Shown: positions 7,447 through 13,703, counted from the first letter of the stretch. The stretch: 13,703 bases of DNA from an uncultured Bacilli bacterium (GCA_934086485.1 CAKOIF010000023.1:1-13703); one strand, 5' to 3'. Made by a program: numbers and translations. The notes: generated from the sequence alone by a model not told the origin.

Positions 7447-8182
7447 AATTTTCCTTTCTTTTTCTTACCTTATGATAAACTTCTTCAAAACTATCATTTT
7501 TATCAATATCACATTCCATATTAAAATATTTATTAATGAATTTAATTATATAACATAAATTATGCATAAAATATTTTTCTTTATCTTTACTATTATCTAT
7601 TGAATGATTTTCAAAATCAATTATTTTTATAGAACCATCCACAATTAAAAAATTATTTGGATGAATATCTATATAAAATATATCATTTTCATATAATGAT
7701 TTTAATATATTTAAAACTTTCAATAATAAATCATAGTATTCTTTTTCAAATATATTATTTCCTTTTATTGAATTTAAATAACTAAATATTGTTTGACTAT
7801 TTTTATATAAATATATTATTTGACCTATAACTTCATTTTCTATTGTAACAACACCTAAAGGAAAATCAACATTCTTTATTAAATGTTGTTTAGATTGTAA
7901 AAAGGAAATTAACTTATCATCATAATGTCTACGATATTTATATTTTTCAAAATCTCTATATATTCTATAAGCATAATCTTCATCGTGAATGCTAGGCATT
8001 TGATATAAAAATATTCCATCATAATCTTCTTTTGATGTAGCAAAATTATTATTTTCTTTCTTTGTTTCAGTAATAAATTTGCCTAAAAAATCTCTTAGTT
8101 CACTAAGCGAAGAAAAGCCAACATTAACTATATTAGCAAAATTTTCACCATAATTATTTTGAAAGCCTCTTTCAATTTGCAT
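7427..8182 (-). CDS. kinase-fold protein (divergent protein or small-molecule kinase)
   Basis: The product has 251 residues. The C-terminal half has protein-kinase-like motifs: YIDIHPNNF (170-178) matches the catalytic loop HxDxxxxN, with Asp172 and Asn177 kept but the usual His replaced by Tyr170. IIDFE (187-191) matches the metal-binding DFG, with Asp189 kept. FPLGVVT followed by VIGQII (107-123) resembles strands 4 and 5 and the hinge. The glycine-rich loop is not evident, and the usual strand-3 lysine appears to be Arg73 in AYRIYR. It may be an active atypical kinase or a pseudokinase; the substrate is unknown. No signal peptide or membrane segment is seen. AAAGGAG lies about 7 nt before the ATG. 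The gene heads the operon and overlaps prfB by 20 bp, which implies coupled expression with RF2. Confidence 0.7.
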   Translation of the reverse strand: MQIERGFQNNYGENFANIVNVGFSSLSELRDFLGKFITETKKENNNFATSKEDYDGIFLYQMPSIHDEDYAYRIYRDFEKYKYRRHYDDKLISFLQSKQHLIKNVDFPLGVVTIENEVIGQIIYLYKNSQTIFSYLNSIKGNNIFEKEYYDLLLKVLNILKSLYENDIFYIDIHPNNFLIVDGSIKIIDFENHSIDNSKDKEKYFMHNLCYIIKFINKYFNMECDIDKNDSFEEVYHKVRKRKENYEREIN

Positions 8183-8212
8183 AAATCTCCTTTAGTCCCT
8201 TTTTACAAAAAT

Positions 8213-8221
8213 AGTATATCA
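8213..8221 (-). promoter_or_regulatory. extended -10 promoter for the kinase-prfB-tilS-ftsH-secG operon
   Basis: On the minus strand TG-A-TATACT (8221-8213) is an extended -10 element. No good -35 lies 16-18 nt upstream, where the previous operon's terminator sits. The start would fall near 8206, giving a leader of about 24 nt that contains the AAAGGAG site. Confidence 0.45.
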
Positions 8222-8231
8222 TACAAATTAT

Positions 8232-8278
8232 AAAAAAGATATTGTTAGCCTTTAAAATTAGGTCCTAACCAATATCTT
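8232..8278 (-). terminator. Rho-independent terminator after the CmpB-type gene
   Basis: On the minus strand arms at 8278-8265 and 8248-8236 pair over 13 bp with a single bulged G (AAGATATTGGTTAG with CTAACAATATCTT), then a T run (8237-8232). The 16-base loop and the upstream arm lie within the end of the coding region, and the stop codon (8247-8245) lies in the downstream arm. Confidence 0.8.
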
Positions 8279-8838
8279 GCAATAACATCTGCAAAAAATA
8301 AAATTGATAATATAATAAAAATAATATTAACCTTTTTTTGATCTTTCATTGTTACAAATTTAACTAATAAAGGCTGAATTAAATATATTCCCACTAAAGC
8401 AACAATGCCAAATTTTAAATCGGGAATAAGTGCAATCCTACCTTGAAAATTTAATAGTCTATCACTATAATCCCATAAACTTTTAAAGTTACCTCCAGTA
8501 AAATCCATTATATATGTGGAAATAAGTTCCACTAAAGTAGCAAATACCACTGATTCAATAAAAAGAAGAATTGGTCTAATATTTAATTTTCCTATTTTAA
8601 CTTTCTTATCTTTGAATCTATAAAATATTTCTATAATAACAAGTCCACCAAAACCATATATAGGTAGCCAAGGGCCAAATAAAACGCCCCTATTACATAG
8701 TACATTATCTTCAATTATAAATAATAATTCTTCATAAATCCATCCAATTATAGAGTAAAATATAAAAAATAGTAATAAATCTCTTAAAAAGATAAATATA
8801 CTTTTATTTGAATATTTAACCCCAAATAGTTTATTCAT
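8245..8838 (-). CDS. CmpB-type putative ABC transporter membrane protein (PF06541-like)
   Basis: This 197-residue integral membrane protein has about five hydrophobic segments, near 14-35, 58-73, 88-111, 141-160 and 169-187. Conserved stretches include GWIYEE (32-37), CNRGVLFGPWLPIYGFGG (48-65), WDYSDRLLNFQGRIAL (122-137) and the following LKFG. These match the Firmicute family called putative ABC-transporter type IV/CmpB, whose function is not established; no ATPase partner is encoded nearby. I start at the ATG 8838-8836 because AGAGGTG lies 4 nt upstream. In-frame ATGs at 8898 and 8868 lack such a site and would add a charged, non-conserved leader. It lies 71 nt after the Tyr-rich gene without an obvious terminator between them, so it probably shares that transcript. 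Confidence 0.8.
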   Translation of the reverse strand: MNKLFGVKYSNKSIFIFLRDLLLFFIFYSIIGWIYEELLFIIEDNVLCNRGVLFGPWLPIYGFGGLVIIEIFYRFKDKKVKIGKLNIRPILLFIESVVFATLVELISTYIMDFTGGNFKSLWDYSDRLLNFQGRIALIPDLKFGIVALVGIYLIQPLLVKFVTMKDQKKVNIIFIILSILFFADVIARYWLGPNFKG

Positions 8839-8842
8839 ATTG

Positions 8843-8849
8843 CACCTCT
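8843..8849 (-). promoter_or_regulatory. ribosome binding site that fixes the CmpB-type start
   Basis: AGAGGTG on the minus strand lies 4 nt before the ATG at 8838-8836. The two in-frame ATGs farther upstream have no such site. Confidence 0.7.
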
Positions 8850-8853
8850 TATT

Positions 8854-8882
8854 ATTAGAGTAACACATGTTTTTATAATCAA
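8854..8882 (-). promoter_or_regulatory. possible internal promoter before the CmpB-type gene
   Basis: On the minus strand TTGATT (8882-8877), a 17-nt spacer and TCTAAT (8859-8854) resemble a sigma-A promoter. The predicted start (about 8847) would fall within the ribosome binding site, which weakens the case. Confidence 0.3.
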
Positions 8883-8909
8883 AAATAGTAATATACAAAA
8901 TTAGACAAA

Positions 8910-9554
8910 TTATTTACATTTTTTCAAAGTTCTACTGTAAAACGATTCATATTTTTCTTTGATTTCATAAGGTAAAATACTGACAAGCTCAAATTTAATA
9001 AGATCTTGTAATCTTGTATAATATTCATCTTCATCTTTTTGCCTTGAATTAAGATTAGCAAATTTTAATAAGTCATTAAGTTCATTTAACTTATCTATTT
9101 TCTCTTTAATTTTATCATTTGGTATTTTATCTATTTCTTTTTTCATTATTTCAATCTCATTATCAAAATTAAATCTATGAACATTTTCTGGATTAAATAT
9201 TTTATCAATTACTATAGAATTATCATTTAATAAGCCATTTATGATAGATACCAAAGGTGAATAGGTATATTCATAATATGAATAATGATATACATCCTCT
9301 TGCTGAGAATAAAAATCATTATATTCACGGTAGCCTACGAGTTTTTGAGAGAAAAATCTAATTTCACTATCATCACTTTGATTTTGACTATATATTCTTT
9401 CTGATAATCCTGGTAACTGAACTTCATCATACTCGAAATGCTTTATTGTACTACACTTTGATTTAACTTCTGAAAGTAACAAAGAAACTTCATCTTTATC
9501 AAATGATACCTCATATTTATGTACCCCATCTTCTTCTTTTTTGAAATAAAACAT
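8910..9554 (-). CDS. unrecognised Tyr-rich soluble protein
   Basis: I do not recognise this 214-residue protein. It has no signal peptide or membrane segment and is highly charged. Residues 1-20 (MFYFKKEEDGVHKYEVSFDK) look like a beta hairpin. Residues 75-98 contain nine tyrosines, including YHYSYYEYTY (89-98). Residues 133-165 are Lys/Glu/Ile/Leu-rich and could form a coiled coil. There are two cysteines, Cys34 and Cys213. The gene has the best promoter and ribosome binding site of the window (AAGGAGG, 5 nt before the ATG), and operator-like repeats overlie the promoter. It should therefore be strongly expressed when derepressed. The CmpB-type membrane gene follows it. Confidence 0.8.
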   Translation of the reverse strand: MFYFKKEEDGVHKYEVSFDKDEVSLLLSEVKSKCSTIKHFEYDEVQLPGLSERIYSQNQSDDSEIRFFSQKLVGYREYNDFYSQQEDVYHYSYYEYTYSPLVSIINGLLNDNSIVIDKIFNPENVHRFNFDNEIEIMKKEIDKIPNDKIKEKIDKLNELNDLLKFANLNSRQKDEDEYYTRLQDLIKFELVSILPYEIKEKYESFYSRTLKKCK

Positions 9555-9563
9555 ATATCCTCC

Positions 9564-9608
9564 TTGTGTATTTTTTACACTTTAATTATAAGTGTATTTT
9601 AAACACTT
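9564..9608. repeat. operator-like array: four alternating half-sites at 13-nt intervals
   Basis: On the plus strand TTGTGT (9564-9569), ACACTT (9577-9582), AAGTGT (9590-9595) and ACACTT (9603-9608) start exactly 13 nt apart. They form two near-identical 15-bp palindromes, GTGTATTTTTTACAC (9566-9580) and GTGTATTTTAAACAC (9592-9606). One covers the expected transcription start; the other fills the spacer between -35 and -10. This is the layout expected for a dimeric repressor. I cannot assign it to a known regulator. Confidence 0.65.
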
Positions 9609-9613
9609 GTCAA
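9585..9613 (-). promoter_or_regulatory. perfect-consensus sigma-A promoter of the Tyr-rich gene
   Basis: On the minus strand TTGACA (9613-9608), a 17-nt spacer and TATAAT (9590-9585) match the vegetative consensus at all twelve positions. The expected start is near 9578, giving a leader of about 24 nt with an AAGGAGG ribosome binding site. Operator-like palindromes cover the spacer and start site. The -35 begins right after the upstream terminator. Confidence 0.92.
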
Positions 9614-9614
9614 C

Positions 9615-9641
9615 AAAAAAAGATATCATTTTTGACATCTT
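9615..9641 (-). terminator. Rho-independent terminator after the dehydrogenase gene
   Basis: On the minus strand AAGATGTC (9641-9634) pairs with GATATCTT (9627-9620), with one G-T wobble, around a six-base loop, followed by T residues to 9615. The stem overlaps the stop codon at 9642-9640. Confidence 0.75.
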
Positions 9642-10566
9642 AATCATATTTATAGAAACCCTCTTTTGTTGATTTACCTAGTTTTCCCTCATCAATATAT
9701 TTTTGTAAAAGTTTAGCAATTGCTTTAAAATTATATGGTGCTAAAAATGATGGAACTTTTAAATACATTGAAACTATTTCATATGCAGTTTTAAGGCCAA
9801 TAATATCAAGTATTTCAAAAGGTCCTTTAGGTGAACCTGTTCCTTTTTTCCAAGCTAAATCAATACTTTCTACATCTGAAATTTCATTTGCAAGTAAATC
9901 AAGAGCAGAAAATAAAAATGGGATTAACATTGAGTTTAATAAATAACCAGATTTTTCTTTATAAAGTGGTAAAGTAATCATATTAATACTTTTAGCAAAA
10001 TCTATCACTTTTTCAAAAGATTCATCACTTGTATATTTTTGTTTCATTACTTCGGCTGTATTATTTTTCCAAATTGAATTAGCAAAATGAAGTGCTAAAA
10101 AATTTGCTTTATTATCTAAATATTTAACTAGTTTACTTGGAAGCATAGTCGAAGAATTTGAAACAACAATTGTATTTTTACTTAAAAGTTTATTTATTTT
10201 TGTATAAACATCTCTTTTTGCCTCAATATTTTCACTCATACTTTCAATTACTAGATCAGCGCCCTCTAAAGAGTTTTTTAAATCTAACTCGATTTTTATA
10301 TTATTAAATGCCTCATTTACCCTAGATAATGATTTATCTTTATCAAACTTATCGCTTATTTTGAGTCCTGGCAATTCATAACCATTTTCAGACATTAAAT
10401 TAATTTCTTTAATATAAGTTTCTTTTAAATTTTCAAGTTTAGGAATAGTTCTTGTTTTACTATCTTCACTGCGAAGCCAAATTGTAACATTTTTACCAGT
10501 ATATGCACACTGAAATGCTATTTGTGTTCCAAGTACTCCTCCTCCTAAAATGGTAACATTATTCAT
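9640..10566 (-). CDS. 3-hydroxyacyl-CoA dehydrogenase-like oxidoreductase
   Basis: This 308-residue protein belongs to the L-3-hydroxyacyl-CoA dehydrogenase family. The N-terminal Rossmann domain has GGGVLG (8-13). SNSST (136-140) holds the active-site serine, His160 (LHFAN) and Glu172 form the catalytic pair, and Asn211 matches the conserved asparagine. The helical C-terminal domain has GTGSPKGP (242-249) and ends in GKLGKSTKEGFYKY. Strand 2 ends in IWLRSED, with no Asp to hold the adenosine ribose of NAD, and Arg32 hints at NADP(H). No other beta-oxidation or butyrate gene is nearby, so the substrate is uncertain. It is 70 nt downstream of the DUF1835-type gene, with an AAAGGAGA site before the ATG and a terminator overlapping its stop codon. 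Confidence 0.85.
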   Translation of the reverse strand: MNNVTILGGGVLGTQIAFQCAYTGKNVTIWLRSEDSKTRTIPKLENLKETYIKEINLMSENGYELPGLKISDKFDKDKSLSRVNEAFNNIKIELDLKNSLEGADLVIESMSENIEAKRDVYTKINKLLSKNTIVVSNSSTMLPSKLVKYLDNKANFLALHFANSIWKNNTAEVMKQKYTSDESFEKVIDFAKSINMITLPLYKEKSGYLLNSMLIPFLFSALDLLANEISDVESIDLAWKKGTGSPKGPFEILDIIGLKTAYEIVSMYLKVPSFLAPYNFKAIAKLLQKYIDEGKLGKSTKEGFYKYD

Positions 10567-10605
10567 TTAAATCTCTCCTTTCTAAATACATAATTAATGT
10601 TGATA

Positions 10606-10631
10606 ATTTGTTTAATTATTTAAAAACAAAT
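10606..10631. repeat. inverted repeat between the DUF1835-type and dehydrogenase genes
   Basis: Arms ATTTGTTT and AAACAAAT (8 bp) flank a 10-nt AT loop. No U-tract follows on the minus strand, so it is a poor terminator. It could be an operator or an RNA processing hairpin within an operon. No convincing promoter was found in this 70-nt gap. Confidence 0.4.
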
Positions 10632-10636
10632 ATATT

Positions 10637-11368
10637 CTATTTATTATCTTTAATCTTAATATAATTTCTAATCCTATCTTCACCAATCATATTTTTTTCA
10701 GTAACTGTTTTAGTTACTACAATTTTACCTATACTTTTCAAATAATCCACTCTACTTTTATAGCATACACCCATTACAAAACTTTTAAGATTATTAGCCA
10801 TACAGTTTCCAATAAAAGACCATTCTTTTGATTCTCCTAAAGAGGATAATTTATCAAGAATTTCACTATCAAAGCACTCATAAGATGCATTTATTATTTC
10901 ACCATTATTTAAAAATCTAACTTCTGAATTTTCTTCATAAATTTTATTCCATTTTAAAATATATTCTTGAATTTCCCCTTTTGTTAAAACTCTACTCTTC
11001 TTAACTAAATCTTTTATTTCATCATCAGCATAGCCCGAAATACCATATCTTTGATTACCATCGACAACTTGAATATTCTTATCACTACATAAGTAAACTA
11101 CATACATCATTGATAAATAATCTTCATTAACATTACTAGCATACCATAATCTAATATTTTCATAATCTTTAACCTTGTTTTTTAATTTGCTTATTTCACT
11201 TGGAATATTCACCTCTATATCACCAATTGTCCTTTTTGTTTGATATTCAAAATCATCAAGTTTTCCCATAGATAATAGAAATGTTAAACTTAAAATATCT
11301 TCTTTATTAAATAAATTACTTCTTTCTAATAATAATTTTTCTGAGTCACTAAATACTATTTCTAACAT
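10637..11368 (-). CDS. DUF1835/DUF3658-type protein
   Basis: The product has 243 residues. The N-terminal part (1 to about 110) begins MLEIVFSDSEKLLL, carries LSMGKLDDF (32-40) and continues with RLWYASNVNEDYLSMMYVVYL (73-93, quoted in part: IWY-type strand and helix). It fits DUF1835. The C-terminal part (about 130-235), with EYILKWNKIYEENSEVR and the following NGEII, fits DUF3658. These families are common in Firmicutes and of unknown function; the fold is soluble with no signal peptide. The ribosome binding site GAGGAG lies 7 nt before the ATG, and an extended -10 promoter is at 11388-11396. An ATG-TAA immediately before the start codon is too close to the ribosome binding site to be used. 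It is probably co-transcribed with the dehydrogenase gene. Confidence 0.75.
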   Translation of the reverse strand: MLEIVFSDSEKLLLERSNLFNKEDILSLTFLLSMGKLDDFEYQTKRTIGDIEVNIPSEISKLKNKVKDYENIRLWYASNVNEDYLSMMYVVYLCSDKNIQVVDGNQRYGISGYADDEIKDLVKKSRVLTKGEIQEYILKWNKIYEENSEVRFLNNGEIINASYECFDSEILDKLSSLGESKEWSFIGNCMANNLKSFVMGVCYKSRVDYLKSIGKIVVTKTVTEKNMIGEDRIRNYIKIKDNK

Positions 11369-11387
11369 TTACATTCTCCTCAAAAAC

Positions 11388-11396
11388 ATTATATCA
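11388..11396 (-). promoter_or_regulatory. extended -10 promoter of the DUF1835-type gene
   Basis: On the minus strand TG-A-TATAAT (11396-11388) is a perfect -10 with the extended TG. The -35 position 17 nt upstream reads TTTATT, a weak match. The expected start is near 11381, so the leader is only about 13 nt and begins at the ribosome binding site. Confidence 0.65.
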
Positions 11397-11398
11397 TC

Positions 11399-11441
11399 AA
11401 AAAAAGTATTAATAAATATTATTTTCTATTTACTAATACTT
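11399..11441 (-). terminator. strong Rho-independent terminator after the Nudix operon
   Basis: On the minus strand a 14-15-bp stem (arms 11441-11427 and 11418-11404, one G-T wobble) encloses an 8-nt loop and is followed by a T run (to 11399). It separates the brnQ-Nudix operon from the promoter of the DUF1835-type gene a few bases on. Confidence 0.8.
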
Positions 11442-11467
11442 AAATTAAATTACCTACATATAATTAT

Positions 11468-11487
11468 AAAAAACATTTCTATGTTTT
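11468..11487 (-). terminator. weak first terminator after the Nudix gene
   Basis: On the minus strand AAAACAT and ATGTTTT (11487-11481 and 11476-11470) flank an AGAA loop and lead into a short T run. Only one G-C pair is present, so it is probably inefficient. Together with the hairpin at 11399-11441 it fills most of the 134-nt gap; no gene was seen there. Confidence 0.4.
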
Positions 11488-11502
11488 AAAATCTATTAAG
11501 AT

Positions 11503-11979
11503 TCATTTTTTAACATCCTCAATTGTTATTTCGTTATTAGCGTAATCACAATCAAAAAATATATTATTTAAATAATTTTCAATAGCTCTTTTTTCAAAAT
11601 CAATCATATCAAAAGGTAAATTATTTATATCAGACCATAGAAGTTCTTTACACTTATTTGGCTCCATAATTTTAATATCACCTTTATAGTTTTTTATTTC
11701 AAAATAAACATCAAAGTATGATGACAGTGATTTATTTTTTCTATTAATAACAAAAGTATTTATAATATCATTTTTAGAAACCTCAATACCGAGTTCCTCT
11801 TTTGCCTCTCTTACAAAGGCTTCATATACATTCTCACCTTCGTCAACATGTCCAGCAGGTAAAGCTAAAAAACCAGGCCATAGTTTAGTACCTTGTCTTC
11901 GTTGGAGCAAAACTTCATTTTTATCATTTCTAATTAAAATATAGATTGCACATAAAAATTTTTCTCTATCTTTCCTCAT
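11503..11979 (-). CDS. Nudix hydrolase (MutT-like)
   Basis: Nudix enzymes hydrolyse nucleoside diphosphates linked to another moiety, using Mg2+ or Mn2+. The product has 158 residues. The Nudix box (Gx5Ex7REx2EExG) runs from Gly43 to about residue 65: GHVDEGE (43-49), REAKEELGI (57-65). Glu58, Glu61 and Glu62 are metal ligands. QRRQGTKLWPGFLALPAGH (26-44) resembles MutT-type proteins acting on (d)NTPs, but the substrate cannot be told from sequence. The ATG is preceded by AAGGAG, which overlaps the stop codon of the other Nudix gene, so the two are coupled. Two hairpin terminators follow. Confidence 0.9.
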   Translation of the reverse strand: MRKDREKFLCAIYILIRNDKNEVLLQRRQGTKLWPGFLALPAGHVDEGENVYEAFVREAKEELGIEVSKNDIINTFVINRKNKSLSSYFDVYFEIKNYKGDIKIMEPNKCKELLWSDINNLPFDMIDFEKRAIENYLNNIFFDCDYANNEITIEDVKK

Positions 11980-11988
11980 TATTTCTCC

Positions 11989-12459
11989 TTATAAATCTTT
12001 TTGAATACTATGATGTATACCATTACTATCGATTATACTTATTAAAGATTTTGGAAGTAAATTAACCTCTTTTAAATCTAATATATTAATCCACTTATAG
12101 TAATTAACTTTAGAATCATAATTAATCATACCATCTTTAAAATTATCATTATTTTCATCTATTTCAATTTTATAAATAAAATATAATTCATGATATTTAA
12201 TATTATCAAGTTCAAAAAAGTTTTCATCGATACCTATAAATTCTAAATTGTAATTAGTTAAATCAATTTTCATTTCTTCGTTAATTTCTCTTATTAAAGC
12301 ATCTTCACTACTTTCTAAAGTTTTAACTCTTCCGCCAGGTAAAACTACAAAATCATAATCTGGATTACATTCAACTAAAACTTGCTTTTTCTTTTTCACA
12401 AGTAAGCCAACACGAAAGTTGAATTTTACGCCATCAATAATTATAGATAAATCACTCAT
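11989..12459 (-). CDS. Nudix hydrolase, divergent box
   Basis: This second Nudix-fold protein has 156 residues. The box GRVKTLE (43-49), REINEEM (57-63) keeps Gly43, Glu49, Arg57, Glu58, Glu61 and Glu62, but the last glycine of EExG is Lys64. The N-terminal part (residues 13-40, FNFRVGLLVKKKKQVLVE and VVLPGG) is the usual Nudix strand pattern. It has little obvious similarity to the adjacent Nudix protein outside the box. The metal ligands are present, so catalysis is plausible; the substrate is unknown. The ATG overlaps the brnQ stop codon (ATGA), and its AAGGAG ribosome binding site lies in the last codons of brnQ, implying translational coupling. Confidence 0.85.
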   Translation of the reverse strand: MSDLSIIIDGVKFNFRVGLLVKKKKQVLVECNPDYDFVVLPGGRVKTLESSEDALIREINEEMKIDLTNYNLEFIGIDENFFELDNIKYHELYFIYKIEIDENNDNFKDGMINYDSKVNYYKWINILDLKEVNLLPKSLISIIDSNGIHHSIQKDL

Positions 12460-13691
12460 TTTTGCTCCTTATTTTTTATAAACATACCTATTATACCAAA
12501 AACAATCGAAATTGGTAACCATTCTAAATTCACATTATATAAAGGTAATTTTGAAATAAAATGTGGAAAACTTGTTATATTATGTAATAGTTTTAGTATT
12601 GAAATAATAAATGTACCTAAAATACTTAATAAATAAACATTGTTATTTTGAATATTAAATATAGAAAGCACTATTAAAATAATAACTATAGGATAAATTA
12701 TATTTAATAAAGGCGATGCAATATTAATAATTTTTTCAAGGCCTAAATTTGCTATAAATAAACTTACAAAGGTAATTATAATAACCCAAGTTTTATAACT
12801 TAATTTAGTTAATTTTTCATAGTTTGTGGCTACTGCGCTTGTAAGACCAACTCCCGTAGTAAAGGATGCTAAAAGTACTGCTATATTTAAAATAATACTA
12901 TTTTTACCTAACACTGAGTAAGAGATTTCCTTTAAAAGGATTCCTTGACTTACATTTACATTTTTTCCAAAAGATGCTCCTATATAAGTCAGACCAATAT
13001 AAATTATAATTAGACAAATAATTGCTATAATCGAAGAACTTACTAATATTTTCTTTCTTTGAGATTTTTTATAATTTTTTTTCTTTAGATAAGTAAATAG
13101 CATCATTGAAAGTGAACTTACACATAACAGATCTAGTGTTTGATAACCCATACTTAGGCCCTCTTTTATAGAATCTGTGTTAGAAACATTTGTTACTAAA
13201 GGGCCTTTACTAACATTTACACCAATAAGTAAAAATATACATATAAAAATAATTAAAATAGGTGTCAAATATTTACCAAGCATATCTATAACTGAAGTTG
13301 ATTTAAAAGAAAATAAAAATACTAAAATAAAATATATAATTGAAAAGATAATTAAATTATTAAAATTGAACATTTCAAAGCTAACCGCACAAGTTCTAGG
13401 AATTGCAATTAAAGGGCCTAAACACGCTAACATAAATATTCTTAATATTTTCGAAGGTATATCTCCTATTTTATTAAATACTTTATCTTCATCATTATCA
13501 TTTTTTATAAATGCATATAATCCAAGTCCAACTAAAAAGACATCACCAATTAAAAAGAAGATAAGTGATAAAGGCCATTTAGTACCACTATAAGCACCAA
13601 CATACGTAGAAAATATAATATTTCCGGCTCCAAATATTATTGAAAATAATGATAATCCTAAAATAACGGAATCTTTAATTTCTCTTTTCAT
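12456..13691 (-). CDS. brnQ: branched-chain amino acid transporter, BrnQ/LIVCS family
   Basis: This inner-membrane cation-coupled symporter family imports leucine, isoleucine and valine. The product has 411 residues, slightly shorter than the usual 430-450, with about twelve hydrophobic helices. The N-terminal FGAGNIIFSTYVGAYSG (20-36) is the family signature. AIPRTCAVSFE (96-106) and GYQTLD (182-187) are also typical. ASFTTGVGLTSA lies in the second half. The ATG at 13691 has GAGGT about 7 nt upstream. The promoter lies beyond the window, so a T-box, CodY site or other amino-acid control cannot be assessed. It overlaps the first Nudix gene by four bases and heads a three-gene operon. Confidence 0.93.
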   Translation of the reverse strand: MKREIKDSVILGLSLFSIIFGAGNIIFSTYVGAYSGTKWPLSLIFFLIGDVFLVGLGLYAFIKNDNDEDKVFNKIGDIPSKILRIFMLACLGPLIAIPRTCAVSFEMFNFNNLIIFSIIYFILVFLFSFKSTSVIDMLGKYLTPILIIFICIFLLIGVNVSKGPLVTNVSNTDSIKEGLSMGYQTLDLLCVSSLSMMLFTYLKKKNYKKSQRKKILVSSSIIAIICLIIIYIGLTYIGASFGKNVNVSQGILLKEISYSVLGKNSIILNIAVLLASFTTGVGLTSAVATNYEKLTKLSYKTWVIIITFVSLFIANLGLEKIINIASPLLNIIYPIVIILIVLSIFNIQNNNVYLLSILGTFIISILKLLHNITSFPHFISKLPLYNVNLEWLPISIVFGIIGMFIKNKEQK

Positions 13692-13703
13692 ATCAACCTC
13701 TTA

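Noticed and set aside
8839..8898. Longer CmpB-type start adding 20 residues
   Set aside because: No ribosome binding site, while AGAGGTG precedes the downstream ATG.
10606..10631. Inverted repeat as a Rex operator or terminator
   Set aside because: The half-site spacing does not fit the Rex consensus, and no U-tract follows the hairpin.
11369..11374. ATG-TAA minimal open frame before the DUF1835-type gene
   Set aside because: It lies one base from the ribosome binding site, too close for initiation; most likely chance.
11442..11502. Possible small RNA between the two terminators, with a TATAAT at 11463-11468
   Set aside because: The -10 lies in the weak terminator and the matching -35 is poor; AT-rich chance match is likely.
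13177..13593. Plus-strand open frame opposite brnQ
   Set aside because: Shadow of transmembrane coding sequence; no start signal or domain.

Overview
This is a very AT-rich bacterial segment. All fifteen genes lie on the minus strand, so transcription runs from high to low coordinates. The gene content (FtsH, TilS, SecG, RF2, BrnQ, cofactor-independent phosphoglycerate mutase), strong AAGGAG-type ribosome binding sites and sigma-A-type promoters point to a low-GC Firmicute. My inference is a Bacilli or Mollicutes-related lineage, possibly an uncultured gut one. UGA is a stop here: tilS, prfB and brnQ end in TGA, prfB is recoded at a UGA, and tryptophan is TGG where checked. That argues against the Mycoplasma/Spiroplasma code.

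Layout in transcription order. (1) brnQ (LIVCS-type amino-acid transporter) and two Nudix hydrolases, tightly coupled, end in one weak and one strong terminator (13691-11399). (2) A DUF1835/DUF3658-type protein, then a 3-hydroxyacyl-CoA-dehydrogenase-like enzyme, closed by a terminator at 9615-9641. (3) A textbook promoter (TTGACA, 17 nt, TATAAT) overlaid with evenly spaced operator-like half-sites drives an unrecognised Tyr-rich protein and a CmpB-type (PF06541) membrane protein; terminator at 8232-8278. (4) A housekeeping operon: kinase-fold protein, prfB, a VanY-type peptidase, tilS, ftsH, secG; terminator at 2254-2275. (5) gpmI with its own promoter and terminator, then an orphan poly(A)-polymerase-head nucleotidyltransferase. 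A candidate promoter at 18-46 reads out of the left edge.

The housekeeping genes serve translation and membrane maintenance: RF2 ends translation at UGA/UAA, TilS matures tRNA-Ile, SecG assists export, FtsH degrades membrane proteins, and GpmI is glycolytic. Genes are packed with overlaps or gaps of a few bases. Several terminator hairpins contain the stop codon of the gene they end, and several inferred 5' leaders are very short.

Most notable points: the RF2 programmed frameshift, which hides the first 19 codons of prfB; a Rho_N/SAP-like domain at the C-terminus of FtsH; the 13-nt-period operator array before an unknown gene pair; a candidate leaderless promoter at tilS; and an orphan CCA-enzyme head domain. 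No mobile element, CRISPR array, tRNA or rRNA was seen. No intergenic gap reaches 300 bases.
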